Assembly: GCF_900156315.1 (NCBI RefSeq)
Contig: NZ_FTNI01000035.1
Span: forward strand, 33,998 to 97,997
From: Microbispora rosea
GTDB lineage: Bacteria > Actinomycetota > Actinomycetes > Streptosporangiales > Streptosporangiaceae
Direction of reading: 5' to 3'
Length of the DNA: 64,000 bases
Every line of letters begins with the position of its first letter. Position 1 is the first letter of the stretch. Shown here one piece after another: positions 1 to 8,100 of this stretch. Made by a program: the position numbers and the translations under genes. The notes under the pieces are model-generated. The model ran no database searches. It was not told the DNA's origin and saw nothing but the letters and a program-made list of their open reading frames with translations.

Positions 1-2
1 TC

Positions 3-572
3 ATGGAGGACGATCGGCCGCACTGCCTGACCTGCGCCGACATGGATCACCTGTGCTTCCTTCCGGCGGGGAACGCGGCGCTGAGCCGCCGCGCCAAGAA
101 GGAGAGCGGGCTGTCTGCGGTGGTGGTCCGCTTCAACCGGCGGCGCAAGAGATACGAGCGGCTCGGCGTGCTGGTCGAGGAGGAGGCGCTGACGCGGGCC
201 GAGGAGCAGTGCCTGGCCGACGAGGAGGCACGGCTGCGCCGCCGCGAACGCGACCGCGAGCGCCGGGCCGGCGAGGACGCCGAGTTCCAGACGAGGATGG
301 CTGCGCAGATCCGCCGCCTGTTCCCCCACTGCCCGGCCGAGCGGGCCGAGGCCATCGCCGCGCACGCCGCCGTACGCGGCAGCGGGCGGGTGGGCCGCAC
401 CGCCGCCGCCCGGGTGCTGGACGAGAACGCCATCACGCTCGCCGTGATCGCGAGCGTGCGCCATCTGGACACCGACTACGACGCGCTGCTGATGGGCGGG
501 GCGCCGCGGATGACGGCCCGCGAGCGGATCCGCCCCCGGGTCGAGGAGGTCCTGACGGCCTGGCGGGCGTGA
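3..572 (+). CDS. DUF2293 domain protein, probably 5'-truncated by window edge
   Basis: The 189 visible residues are highly charged. They carry a conserved Cys-x2-Cys near the start (CLTCADMDHLCFLPAG), an Arg/Glu-rich helical stretch around residues 60-90, and a C-terminal part (RLFPHCPAERAEAIAAHAA) that I recognise as typical of actinobacterial DUF2293 proteins. The family's function is unknown. Relatives as I remember them have extra residues before this Met, and the frame is open to base 1, so the ATG at 3 is probably internal. The gene is convergent with the kinase gene that follows. Family recognition is from memory of the sequence pattern and not from a search. Confidence 0.7.
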   Translation: MEDDRPHCLTCADMDHLCFLPAGNAALSRRAKKESGLSAVVVRFNRRRKRYERLGVLVEEEALTRAEEQCLADEEARLRRRERDRERRAGEDAEFQTRMAAQIRRLFPHCPAERAEAIAAHAAVRGSGRVGRTAAARVLDENAITLAVIASVRHLDTDYDALLMGGAPRMTARERIRPRVEEVLTAWRA

Positions 573-629
573 GCGCCCGCTTCCGGCGGACCCTCCGGCC
601 GGCCCTTCAGTGCCCCTTCAGCGGCCCCG

Positions 630-1532
630 TCAGCGGACCCGGCCGACCATCTGGGCGTACATGCGCCCGGGGCTGGGGACCGACGACGGGTTGAGGAAGC
701 CGGGCAGCGGGGGCAGGTCAACCGCGAACGGCTGCAGCCGCTCGAACAGCGTGTGCGCGTCGGGCGGCCGGTTGTCCGGCTCCTTCTCCAGCAGTTCGGC
801 GATGAGACGGTCGAGCGCGGCGGGGACCCCCGGCACCCGCGGCGGCTGTTCCTTCACCTGCTTGTCGAACACGGCGTACTCCGTGGGCCCGGTGAACAGC
901 TGGTTGCCGGTCAGCATCTCGTGCAGCACGCAGCCGAGGGAGTACAGGTCGCTCTTCGGCCCGGCGACACCCCGCTGGATCTGCTCGGGGGACATGTACG
1001 CCGGGGTGCCGAGAATCTGCCCGATCCGGGTGAACTGCGCCGTCCTCCCCGCGACGTCCGTCTCACGCAGCATGGCGAGCCCGAAGTCGAGCAGCTTCAC
1101 GCTGCCGTCCGGGCAGAGCATGAGGTTGGTCGGCTTGAGGTCCCGGTGGCAGATCGACAGCTCGTGGGCGGCGGTCAGCACGGCGCACGCCTGCGCGGCG
1201 ATGGCCGCGGCCCACGGCACCGGCAGCGGGCCGTGCTCGCTCAGCAGGTCGGCGACCGTCACGCCCTCGATGAACTGCATGACCTGGAAGAGCCGCTGCT
1301 CGTAGGTGCCGAAGTCGTAGAGCACGGGCGCGCCCGGATGGTCGAGCTTCGCGAGGATGCGCGCCTCGCGAATGAAGCGGCGCTGCAACTCCTCGTCCGG
1401 GCCGTCGGGCAGCCGCAGGAACTTCACCGCCACCTTGCGGTCGAGCCGCCGGTCGTGCCCGCCGTATACGGCGCCCATGCCGCCCTGCCCCAGGGGGAGG
1501 TCGTCCAGGTCATACCGGTCGCCGATGACCAT
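630..1532 (-). CDS. Serine/threonine protein kinase, soluble, PknB-like
   Basis: Transfers phosphate from ATP to Ser/Thr of target proteins. A complete Hanks-type kinase domain fills the 300 residues: glycine loop GQGGMGAVY at 15-23, catalytic Lys37 in VAVKFL, HRDLKPTN with Asp131, DFG about 20 residues later, and SPEQ in the activation segment. There is no transmembrane helix and no PASTA or other sensor domain, so this is a short cytosolic kinase. I chose the ATG at 1532 because GGGAGGGG sits just upstream and residues before it lack family similarity. It lies 110 bp downstream of the methylase gene on the same strand, with a PP2C phosphatase beyond. Its substrate is unknown. Confidence 0.9.
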   Translation of the reverse strand: MVIGDRYDLDDLPLGQGGMGAVYGGHDRRLDRKVAVKFLRLPDGPDEELQRRFIREARILAKLDHPGAPVLYDFGTYEQRLFQVMQFIEGVTVADLLSEHGPLPVPWAAAIAAQACAVLTAAHELSICHRDLKPTNLMLCPDGSVKLLDFGLAMLRETDVAGRTAQFTRIGQILGTPAYMSPEQIQRGVAGPKSDLYSLGCVLHEMLTGNQLFTGPTEYAVFDKQVKEQPPRVPGVPAALDRLIAELLEKEPDNRPPDAHTLFERLQPFAVDLPPLPGFLNPSSVPSPGRMYAQMVGRVR

Positions 1533-1642
1533 GCGCCCCTCCCGTCGGCCTATCGGGGAAAAAGCTACCGGATTCGTCCGCGATGCTCGGGCTCGGCGGC
1601 AGGGTGGACAGGACTCTCTCAGCTGGGGAGCCGCCGGCCGCG

Positions 1643-3727
1643 TCACCCACGGGGGCGGAGGCGTCCGTCGATCAGCCCCTCGACGCCGAGCCGCGCGAGC
1701 GCCTCACCCGCCGCGGCCACCTCGCGCAGGCCGTCCTCCAGCGCGAGCAGCCGCCGGAAGGCCGTGCCGTACGTCCGCTGGACGGCCAGGGGAAGCTGGG
1801 GCACGCGGGCCCGGCGGGCCTCCACGCGGCTGCTGCCCAGGTGCGGCCGCCCGCCGCCCGCGGCGTAGCGCAGGAACCCGGCCAGGAACTCGGGATCCAC
1901 CTTGCCGGGATCGACGCGGAAAAGGCTGAGATGGGGGCCCAGGACCGCCCCCTCCCCCGCGACCACCCGGGCGGTCACGGCCGACGCGACGACGTCTCCC
2001 CGTCGTACGGCGAGCAGGCCGGGGGCGCGCGGGATCCACCTCGACGGCGTCGTTCCGGCCGCGACGTCGTCGGCCGTCAGCACGGCCACTCCCCCCTCGG
2101 CCACCTCGCTGCCGGAAACCTCGCTCTCGGACATCTCGCTGCCGGGGACATCGGCGGGCAGCGCCCGCAGCGTCGAGTGCCTGATGGTGACCAGCCCGGA
2201 TCTCGCCATCTCGGCCACGGTCGCCCACGACACGTCCCAGCCCGCCGCGCCGCCGGTGAGCACCTCCAGGTCGGGCATGTCGCCGGCCAGCGCCGCGAGC
2301 GCCTCCCTGAAGCGCTCACCGGCCGCGGGAAAACCCCGCATGTCGACCCGGGGGGACAGGTGCCGCGCCGGGCTCACATCCACCTCGTCGTCGAGGATGT
2401 CGATGATCCTGACCGTGCGGCCGCCGGGCGGAAGCTCGGTCTTCGCGAGGTGGGCCCGCCAGGCCGCTTCTACGGAGGCCGGGTCGTCTCCCGCGTCGGC
2501 CACGAGGATCGCGCCGGGCTGCCGTTCCCCGGGCTCGGGACGGCGCAGCAGCCACAGGTCGGGGCCCCCGGGCACCAGCGTGAAGACCGCGCGCAGCGCG
2601 CCCGTCCGCAGCAGGTTCGCCCGGATGCGGCGTCCCGGGCGGCGGCTCGCCGCGACACCCGGCATCAGGATGGCCACCAGCCCGCCGGGCCGCACGTGGG
2701 CGAGGCAGTGCTGCACCCAGGCCAGCTCCGACTCGCCCCGCGGAGGCATGCCGTACTGCCAGCGCGGATCGCCGACGAGGTCCTCGTGGCCCCACGCCCG
2801 CTCGTTGAAGGGCGGGTCGCACACGACCGCGTCCGCGAGCGCGCCGTCCGACGGCCGGTCCGGCGGGAACGCGTCGTGCCGCAGCGCGTCCCCCGGGACG
2901 ACCCGGGCGTCCCGTCCGCGCAGCAGCAGCCGCAACGCCGCGAGCATCGCGACCGTCTCGTTGGCGTCCTGGCCGAGCAGTCGCACGTCGTCCCCCGCCC
3001 CGGCGGCCCCGGCGGCGCCCAGCAGGAGTGTGCCCATGCCGCACGCCGGGTCGAGCACCGTCCGCGCCCCCGAACAGGCCAGCCGGGTCATCAGGGCGAC
3101 CAGGTCGGGCCGGGTCAGCGCCAGCCTGCGGCTGTGCGCCTCGGCGTACCGCTCGCAGAGGAACTCGAACGTGCCGGCCGCGCCGCTCCGCTCGGCCATC
3201 CCGGCGACCAGCCGGAGCAGGCCGGGCTCGACCTGCGTCGCGTCCCCCGCGCGCGGGGGCAGGTCGGCGGTCGCCTCCGCCACCGCACGCGGGAGCCGTA
3301 CGGCGAGGTCGGAGGCGGCGGACAGCCGCTTCCAGCCGTCGGGGTCGCGGAGCGTGTAGAGCAGGAACGCCCCCACCTCCCCCAGCACCTCGCCGAGGCG
3401 CAGGTCGTCCGCCGACGCGCGCAGCCGCTGCCAGACACGGTCGCCCTGGGACACCTCGAACGACTTGCCGTTCCTGCGCAGCCACGCCTCCACTTCGGGA
3501 AGCGAGAAAAGGGGGCTGGAGGCGGTACCTCCGACCGGCTGGGGGAAGTCCTCGTAGCGGCGGCGCCAGTTGCTGACCGCGGCCCTGCCGACGTCGGCGA
3601 GCCGGGCGATGTCGCCCGCGTTCACGGTCGCTTCGACCGCCGCCTCGACGGCGGCCTCGAGCGGGCTCGCGGCGGCCGGGCGCGCGGTCGTGTCCGCCGA
3701 GTTGTCCGCCTGGGCGTCGTGGCTCAT
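1643..3727 (-). CDS. Helix-turn-helix / N-6 adenine DNA methylase / specificity-like fusion
   Basis: Predicted SAM-dependent N6-adenine DNA methyltransferase of the type I (HsdM-like) class, 694 aa. Residues about 40-90 form a helix-turn-helix (DIARLADVGRAAVSNWRRR) followed by a SPLFSLPEVEAWL element. The methylase core has motif I (LDPACGMGTLL) and motif IV (CDPPF). The C-terminal third, with the RVEARRARVPQLPL segment, resembles a type I specificity-subunit half. No HsdR or other nuclease is adjacent, so it looks like an orphan modification or epigenetic regulator. The ATG at 3727 is chosen; a GTG two codons upstream is possible. It is divergent from the PP2C gene with only 58 bp between. 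HTH-methylase fusions like this are common in actinobacteria; their role is not established to my knowledge. Confidence 0.85.
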   Translation of the reverse strand: MSHDAQADNSADTTARPAAASPLEAAVEAAVEATVNAGDIARLADVGRAAVSNWRRRYEDFPQPVGGTASSPLFSLPEVEAWLRRNGKSFEVSQGDRVWQRLRASADDLRLGEVLGEVGAFLLYTLRDPDGWKRLSAASDLAVRLPRAVAEATADLPPRAGDATQVEPGLLRLVAGMAERSGAAGTFEFLCERYAEAHSRRLALTRPDLVALMTRLACSGARTVLDPACGMGTLLLGAAGAAGAGDDVRLLGQDANETVAMLAALRLLLRGRDARVVPGDALRHDAFPPDRPSDGALADAVVCDPPFNERAWGHEDLVGDPRWQYGMPPRGESELAWVQHCLAHVRPGGLVAILMPGVAASRRPGRRIRANLLRTGALRAVFTLVPGGPDLWLLRRPEPGERQPGAILVADAGDDPASVEAAWRAHLAKTELPPGGRTVRIIDILDDEVDVSPARHLSPRVDMRGFPAAGERFREALAALAGDMPDLEVLTGGAAGWDVSWATVAEMARSGLVTIRHSTLRALPADVPGSEMSESEVSGSEVAEGGVAVLTADDVAAGTTPSRWIPRAPGLLAVRRGDVVASAVTARVVAGEGAVLGPHLSLFRVDPGKVDPEFLAGFLRYAAGGGRPHLGSSRVEARRARVPQLPLAVQRTYGTAFRRLLALEDGLREVAAAGEALARLGVEGLIDGRLRPRG

Positions 3728-3768
3728 GAACACGAGCCTAGCACTGTGCTTGTGAAGTGACTCAACCA

Positions 3769-3787
3769 ATGGTTTACTCAAAACCAT
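3769..3787. promoter_or_regulatory. Palindrome overlapping the PP2C start codon
   Basis: ATGGTTT-ACTCA-AAACCAT is a perfect 7-bp inverted repeat with a 5-bp centre in the 58-bp gap between the divergent methylase and phosphatase genes. Its right arm overlaps the phosphatase ATG. It could be an operator, possibly for the helix-turn-helix of the methylase, or an mRNA hairpin masking the start. No convincing ribosome binding site precedes the ATG. Confidence 0.5.
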
Positions 3788-4520
3788 GACGCACAACCGT
3801 ATTCGGTACGCCGCGGGGTCGGACGTCGGGCGCTCGCGTGCCAACAACGAGGATTCGGTGCACGCCGGCGAGCGCCTGCTCGCCATCGCCGACGGGATGG
3901 GCGGACACGGACACGGCGAGGTCGCAAGCGCGGCCGTCATCTCCACACTGGCCAGGCTGGAGGACGGTCCGGCTCCCGCCGACGTCGCCGCCGCCCTCGC
4001 GGACGCCGTACGGGAGGCGGGGCAGTGCCTGGGCGACCTCGCCGCCCAGGACCCGGCACTCGAGCGGATGGGCACCACGGTCACCGCGATGCTGTGGGAC
4101 GGCCAGGGGAAGTTCGCCCTGGCCCACGTGGGCGACTCGCGGGCGTACATGCTGCGTGACGGCGCGCTCTACCAGATCACCCGCGACCACACGCTGGTGC
4201 AGTCGCTGGTGGACGACGGCCGCATGAGCCCCGACCAGGCCGCCCGCCATCCGCGCCGGTCCCTGCTGCTGCGGGCGCTGGAGACGAGCGGCCTGGCCGA
4301 GCCGGACCTCTCGCTGCGCGAGGTGCACCCGGGCGACCGCTATCTGCTGTGCTCCGACGGGCTCTCCGCCGTGCTCGAACCCGAGGCGATGCACCACGTG
4401 CTCACCACCGTGGCCGATCCGCAGGAGGCGGTCAGCCGGCTCATCGAGCTGGCCAACGAGGGCGGCGGACCCGACAACATCTCGTGCGTGGTCGCCGACG
4501 TCGAAGCCGCCGACGCCTGA
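3786..4520 (+). CDS. PP2C-family Ser/Thr protein phosphatase
   Basis: Metal-dependent phosphatase expected to reverse Hanks-kinase phosphorylation. The 244-aa protein is essentially a bare PP2C domain like the catalytic part of PstP: the N-terminal metal-ligand block (DVGRSRANNEDS), ADGMGGHGHGE with the central Asp and Gly pair, HVGDSRAYMLRDG, and C-terminal GGGPDNISCVV. There is no membrane anchor. With the kinase 2.2 kb away it suggests a local phosphorylation/dephosphorylation pair bracketing the DNA methylase. The start is the only ATG at the family-typical N-terminus and lacks a Shine-Dalgarno sequence, so translation may be leaderless. Confidence 0.92.
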   Translation: MTHNRIRYAAGSDVGRSRANNEDSVHAGERLLAIADGMGGHGHGEVASAAVISTLARLEDGPAPADVAAALADAVREAGQCLGDLAAQDPALERMGTTVTAMLWDGQGKFALAHVGDSRAYMLRDGALYQITRDHTLVQSLVDDGRMSPDQAARHPRRSLLLRALETSGLAEPDLSLREVHPGDRYLLCSDGLSAVLEPEAMHHVLTTVADPQEAVSRLIELANEGGGPDNISCVVADVEAADA

Positions 4521-4604
4521 GACCCGCCCCGTCCCACGGCCGTCGGAGGACCCCGCAGCCGGCAGCGGGGCGCAGCCGGACAGCGCCCGAGGCCGGGGCC
4601 GCGC

Positions 4605-4621
4605 CCGGGCGGTGTGCCCGG
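4605..4621. terminator. Possible bidirectional terminator hairpin
   Basis: CCGGGC-GGTGT-GCCCGG lies between the convergent PP2C and SDR genes. A second short stem (CCCCGC...GCGGGG) lies about 50 bp to its left. There is no U-tract, which is usual in high-GC genomes. Confidence 0.35.
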
Positions 4622-4628
4622 ACGGACG

Positions 4629-5390
4629 TCAGACGGCCCAGCCGCCGTCCACGTTGATCGTCGCTCCGGTGACGTAACGCCCGCCGTCACCCGCCAGGTG
4701 GGCCACGGTCTCGGCGATGTCGCCCGGCTCCGCGTAGCGGCCGAGGACCGTCAGCCCCCGGATCGTGTCCGCCATGGGGCTGTCCGCCGGGTTCGAGGCG
4801 GTGTCGGTCGGGCCGGGGTTGACGAGGTTGACCGTGATGCCGCGCGGCCCGAGGTCGCGGGCGAGCCCCTTGGTCATTCCGGTCATGGCCGTCTTGCTCA
4901 TCGCGTACAGGGCGAAGCCCGGGAAGACGGCCCGCTCGGCCATGTTGCTTCCGATGGTGATGATCCGGCCGCCCTCGGTCATGTGGGCCGCCGCCGCCCG
5001 CGCGGCCAGGAACGGCCCGCGCACGTTGGCCGCGAGCGTGCGGTCGACCTCCTCCGGCCCCAGGTCCTCGATCGGCGCGACGTGGAAGACCGCCGCGTTG
5101 TTCACGAGGACGTCGAGCTGGCCGAACTCCGCGGCCGCCTCGTCCACGGCGGCGGTGACCGCCGCCGCGTCGCCGTTGTCGGCCCGGATGACCAGCGCCC
5201 GCCGGCCCATCCCCTTCACCTTCTCGGCCACGGCGGCCGCGCTGTCCCCGTCGCGCTCGTAGGTCAGCGCCACGTCCGCGCCGCGCTCGGCCAGCTTGAG
5301 TGCGACCGCCGCGCCGATCCCCCGGCCACCCCCGGTGACCAGGGCCGTCTTGCCGTTCATGTCGTCGATCTCGTTCATGGTGTCGAGCAT
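4629..5390 (-). CDS. Short-chain dehydrogenase/reductase (SDR)
   Basis: Classical SDR oxidoreductase using NAD(P)(H); substrate unknown. It has the Rossmann motif TGGGRGIG, the NNAA stabilising motif, the catalytic Ser in ITIGSNMA and YAMSK with catalytic Tyr/Lys, then the PG and NVDGGWAV C-terminal signature. Length (253 aa) is normal. Three in-frame Met codons (5390, 5378, 5360) precede the first strand and none has a clear ribosome binding site, so the start is uncertain by up to 10 residues. The gene is convergent with the PP2C gene and 80 bp upstream of the CGNR regulator on the same strand. Confidence 0.88.
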   Translation of the reverse strand: MLDTMNEIDDMNGKTALVTGGGRGIGAAVALKLAERGADVALTYERDGDSAAAVAEKVKGMGRRALVIRADNGDAAAVTAAVDEAAAEFGQLDVLVNNAAVFHVAPIEDLGPEEVDRTLAANVRGPFLAARAAAAHMTEGGRIITIGSNMAERAVFPGFALYAMSKTAMTGMTKGLARDLGPRGITVNLVNPGPTDTASNPADSPMADTIRGLTVLGRYAEPGDIAETVAHLAGDGGRYVTGATINVDGGWAV

Positions 5391-5472
5391 GGCGGCAGCG
5401 CCGCGGGGAGGTCCGGCGGCGATCGGACCTCGCGTTCCGACCGTCGGGCCCGAGAGACAGGCGACAGAGCGG

Positions 5473-6042
5473 TCAGGCGCCGCGCGCCCGGAAGGCGGCG
5501 GTCTTGACCCGGTTCTGGCAGGCCGTGGAGCAGAAGCGGCGGGTGCCGTTGCGGGAGGTGTCCACGTACACGCGGTCGCAGTGCGGCGCGGTGCACACGC
5601 CGAGCCGGTCGTGCAACTCGCTGCCGAGCACCACGGCGAGGCCGGTCGCGCAACCGGCCGCGTAGTTGCCGGCCAGGGTGCCGCCCGCGCCGTGGAAGTG
5701 CAGGTGCCAGGGCTCCCCGTCGTGCCGGTCGAGGTGCGGGCGGGCGTCCGTCTCGGCCAGCAGTCCGTTCAGGGCGAGCGCCGCCGCGTCCACGTCGCCA
5801 CGCGTCACCGCCTCGAACACGCCGCGCAGCCGCCCCGCGACCTCCGCGAGCGCGTCCACCTCCTCCTCGGCGACCTCGGGCGCCCGGCTGTCGCCGGCCG
5901 CGAGGACGTCGCCGACCGCGGCGGCCCGCGCCTCACCCGTCGGCGGCGCGTACGGCCGGCCCCGAGCCTCACCCTCGGTCAGCGCGTTGACCAGGCCGAC
6001 CGCGATCGACACCACAGCATCGGTGTGACTGTTGAAGTTCAC
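5473..6042 (-). CDS. CGNR zinc-finger / ABATE-domain transcription regulator
   Basis: Predicted DNA-binding regulator, 189 aa. The N-terminal ABATE-like domain starts VNFNSHTDAVVSIAVGLVNAL. The C-terminal zinc finger is CTAPHCDRVYVDTSRNG followed by RRFCSTACQNRVK, where CQNR replaces the family-naming CGNR. I placed the start at the GTG at 6042 because it matches the usual N-terminus. The longer frame to 6093 (also GTG) would run through the presumed operator. It is divergent from a methyltransferase gene across GTAACTG/CAGTTAC repeats, suggesting that it controls that gene and itself. Confidence 0.8.
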   Translation of the reverse strand: MNFNSHTDAVVSIAVGLVNALTEGEARGRPYAPPTGEARAAAVGDVLAAGDSRAPEVAEEEVDALAEVAGRLRGVFEAVTRGDVDAAALALNGLLAETDARPHLDRHDGEPWHLHFHGAGGTLAGNYAAGCATGLAVVLGSELHDRLGVCTAPHCDRVYVDTSRNGTRRFCSTACQNRVKTAAFRARGA

Positions 6043-6072
6043 TTGACCAGTTACGCCCTTGCGTTCTACGTT
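6043..6072 (+). promoter_or_regulatory. Candidate promoter of the methyltransferase gene
   Basis: TTGACC (6043-6048) and TACGTT (6067-6072) are separated by 18 bp and point towards the methyltransferase at 6114. Transcription would begin within the GTAACTG operator. AAGGAG at 6103-6108 provides its ribosome binding site. Confidence 0.45.
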
Positions 6073-6104
6073 GTAACTGCCGAAAGCATACACGCCAGTT
6101 ACAA
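6048..6104. promoter_or_regulatory. Operator with three GTAACTG half-sites
   Basis: TTGTAACTG (6071-6079) and CAGTTACAA (6096-6104) form a perfect 9-bp inverted repeat with a 16-bp spacer. A third copy, CAGTTAC, lies at 6048-6054 in the promoter. The sites fill the gap between the CGNR regulator and the methyltransferase, so the CGNR protein is the likely binder. Confidence 0.6.
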
Positions 6105-6113
6105 GGAGTCGGC

Positions 6114-6878
6114 ATGCTCACGATCGACGTGGCCACCAGGTGGATCGACCGTTGGGACCGCCAGCAGGAGGGCTATCTCCCCGACCGGGAGGAGCGCTTC
6201 ACCGCGCTGATCGACGCCGTCGAGGCGGGCGTGGGCCGTCCGGACCCCCTGGTGATCGACCTCGGCTGCGGCCCCGGCTCGCTCTCGGCCCGCCTGCTGG
6301 ACCGTCTTCCCGGGGCCACGGTCGTGGCGGTCGACGCCGATCCCCTCCTGCTGTCGCTCGCCCGGGCGGCGTACGGCGACCGTGACGGCCTGCGCCTCGC
6401 CGACCTGGACCTGCGCGAGCCGGGGTGGAGCCGGGCGCTCGGCCTCGACCGCCCGGCGGACGTGGCGGTGAGCACGACCGCGTTGCACTGGCTGGCCGAG
6501 CCCCATCTGCGCGCCGTGTACGCCGAGCTCGCGACCGTGCTGCGCCCGGGTGGGCTGTTCCTCAACGGCGACCACTTCAGCTCCGAGGACACCACTCCCG
6601 AGCTGGCGCGGCTGGAGCGGGCCGTGCACGAGAGCGAGGAGCGGCGGCGCTTCGCCGGCGGCCGTCCGGAGGACTGGCGCCAGTGGTGGGACGCGATCGC
6701 CGCCGACCCCGACCTCGCCGGTGTCGCGGCGCCCCGGCCGGCCACCGCGGCGCACCACGGCTCGGAGTCGCTCCACCTGTCCACCCATGTCGAGGCCCTC
6801 CGCGCGGCGGGCTTCGCCGAGATCGGGACGCTGTGGCAGCGCGGCGACAACCGCCTGCTCTGCGCCGTGCGTCCGTAG
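6114..6878 (+). CDS. Class I SAM-dependent methyltransferase
   Basis: Predicted small-molecule methyltransferase, 254 aa. The SAM-binding motif VIDLGCGPGSLSARLL is at about residues 47-62, followed by the acidic loop VVAVDADPLLL and the post-motif LRPGGLFLNGDHF. The pattern resembles methyltransferase domain 11/12 proteins; the substrate cannot be told. The ATG is preceded by AAGGAG five bases away. It is divergent from the CGNR regulator with shared operator-like repeats, so it is probably regulated by that protein. Confidence 0.85.
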   Translation: MLTIDVATRWIDRWDRQQEGYLPDREERFTALIDAVEAGVGRPDPLVIDLGCGPGSLSARLLDRLPGATVVAVDADPLLLSLARAAYGDRDGLRLADLDLREPGWSRALGLDRPADVAVSTTALHWLAEPHLRAVYAELATVLRPGGLFLNGDHFSSEDTTPELARLERAVHESEERRRFAGGRPEDWRQWWDAIAADPDLAGVAAPRPATAAHHGSESLHLSTHVEALRAAGFAEIGTLWQRGDNRLLCAVRP

Positions 6879-6921
6879 TCTCCCCGGCCGTTCTTTCCAG
6901 CCGTTCTTCCGGCCGTTCTTT

Positions 6922-6957
6922 CCGGCGGCCGCCGGGGTTTGCCCGCCGGGCCGCCGG
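6922..6957 (+). terminator. GC-rich hairpin downstream of the methyltransferase gene
   Basis: CCGGCGGCC and GGCCGCCGG pair as a perfect 9-bp stem around an 18-nt loop in the gap before the kinase gene. Three near-copies of GCCGTTCTTTCC (6886-6923) precede it. It ends only 13 bp before the next start, so it could also act as a 5' leader structure. Confidence 0.45.
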
Positions 6958-6970
6958 ATAGACGAACGCC

Positions 6971-8089
6971 ATGACACCGACCGTGCTCACCGTCAACGCG
7001 GGCTCCAGCAGCCTGCAGCTGCATCTGGTGCGGGACGGCCGCGTGGTGCGGACCGAGCACAGCGAGCACAGCCCGGACCCCGCCGCGGCGGAGCGTACGC
7101 TGTCGGACTTCCTGTCCGGGGCGGACACCGAGGTGACCGCCGTCGGTCATCGGCTCGTCCACGGCGGCGAGGCCGTGCGCGCTCCGACGGTCGCCGACGA
7201 CGACGTGGTGGAGGCCGTACGCGGATACGCCGACCTCGCGCCGCTGCACGTGCCGCCCGCGCTCGCGCTGGTCGAGGCGGCCCGGCGGGTGCTGCCGTCC
7301 GTGCCGCACGTGCTGTGTCCCGACACCGCCTTCCACGCCGGGCTTCCCGCCGCCGCCGCGACCTACGCCCTGCCCGCCGAGTGGCGGCGGCGCTGGGGCC
7401 TGCGCCGCTACGGCTTCCACGGGCTGTCGTACGCGTGGGCGACCCGGCGTGCGGCCGAGCTGCTCGGGCGCCCGGCCGGGGAGGTCAGCCTGGTCCTCAC
7501 CCATCTCGGCGGCGGATGCTCGGTCTGCGCCGTGCGGGACGGCCGGAGCGTGGACACCTCGATGGGGTTCACTCCGTTGGAGGGTGTGCCCATGAGCAAG
7601 CGCTCCGGCAGCGTCGATCCCGGCATGCTCCTGTGGCTGCTGTCCGGCTCGCGCCTCACGCTGGAGGAGCTGAGCGACGGGCTGGAGCACGGCTCCGGCC
7701 TGCTGGGGCTGTCCGACGGCCTGTCGGGCGACACCCGCGACCTGGTCGCCTCGCCCGAGGAGGCCGCCGCCTTGGCGCTCGACGTGTTCGCCTACCGGGT
7801 GAGCCGGGAGATCGCCGCCTCGGCCGCCGCTCTCGACCGGCTCGACGCGCTCGTGTTCACCGGCGAGATCGGCTGGGACCAGCCCGAGGTGCGCGAGGCG
7901 GTGTGCGGCCGGCTGTCGCTGCTCGGCGTCGAGCCGCCCGCCGTGACCGACGTGGACCGGGACGGCGTCGTCAGCCCGCCGGGCGCCCGCCTGCCGGTCC
8001 TCGTCGTACGGCCCCGCGAGGAGCTCCAGGTCGCCCGGGAGACCCTCGCCGCGCTCGGCCGGCCCGGTGGTGGAAGCGGGCGGCCGTAG
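6971..8089 (+). CDS. ackA: Acetate/propionate kinase family protein
   Basis: Expected to interconvert acetyl phosphate + ADP and acetate + ATP. The 372-aa sequence has the ASKHA-fold starts VNAGSSSLQ (catalytic Asn), GHRLVHGG (substrate Arg), FDTAFH-like CPDTAFH (catalytic Asp), YGFHGLSY (His), and a variant MSKRSGSVDP block where acetate kinases normally read MGTRSGDIDP; the Arg is kept. The C-terminal TGEIGWDQPEVRE matches the conserved Glu region. It is shorter than the usual 395-400 aa. No phosphotransacetylase gene is adjacent, so its partner is unlinked or its substrate differs. It is 11 bp upstream of the phzF-like gene. Confidence 0.88.
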   Translation: MTPTVLTVNAGSSSLQLHLVRDGRVVRTEHSEHSPDPAAAERTLSDFLSGADTEVTAVGHRLVHGGEAVRAPTVADDDVVEAVRGYADLAPLHVPPALALVEAARRVLPSVPHVLCPDTAFHAGLPAAAATYALPAEWRRRWGLRRYGFHGLSYAWATRRAAELLGRPAGEVSLVLTHLGGGCSVCAVRDGRSVDTSMGFTPLEGVPMSKRSGSVDPGMLLWLLSGSRLTLEELSDGLEHGSGLLGLSDGLSGDTRDLVASPEEAAALALDVFAYRVSREIAASAAALDRLDALVFTGEIGWDQPEVREAVCGRLSLLGVEPPAVTDVDRDGVVSPPGARLPVLVVRPREELQVARETLAALGRPGGGSGRP

Positions 8090-8100
8090 AATCCGCAGAC

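Noticed and set aside
1583..3760. 725-codon plus-strand frame opposite the DNA methylase
   Set aside because: Shadow frame; the methylase motifs are on the minus strand.
630..4520. Phage growth limitation (Pgl) or BREX system
   Set aside because: No PglZ-type phosphatase, PglY-type ATPase or nuclease is present, and the methylase is HsdM-like with a helix-turn-helix, not PglX-like. Kept only as an open question.
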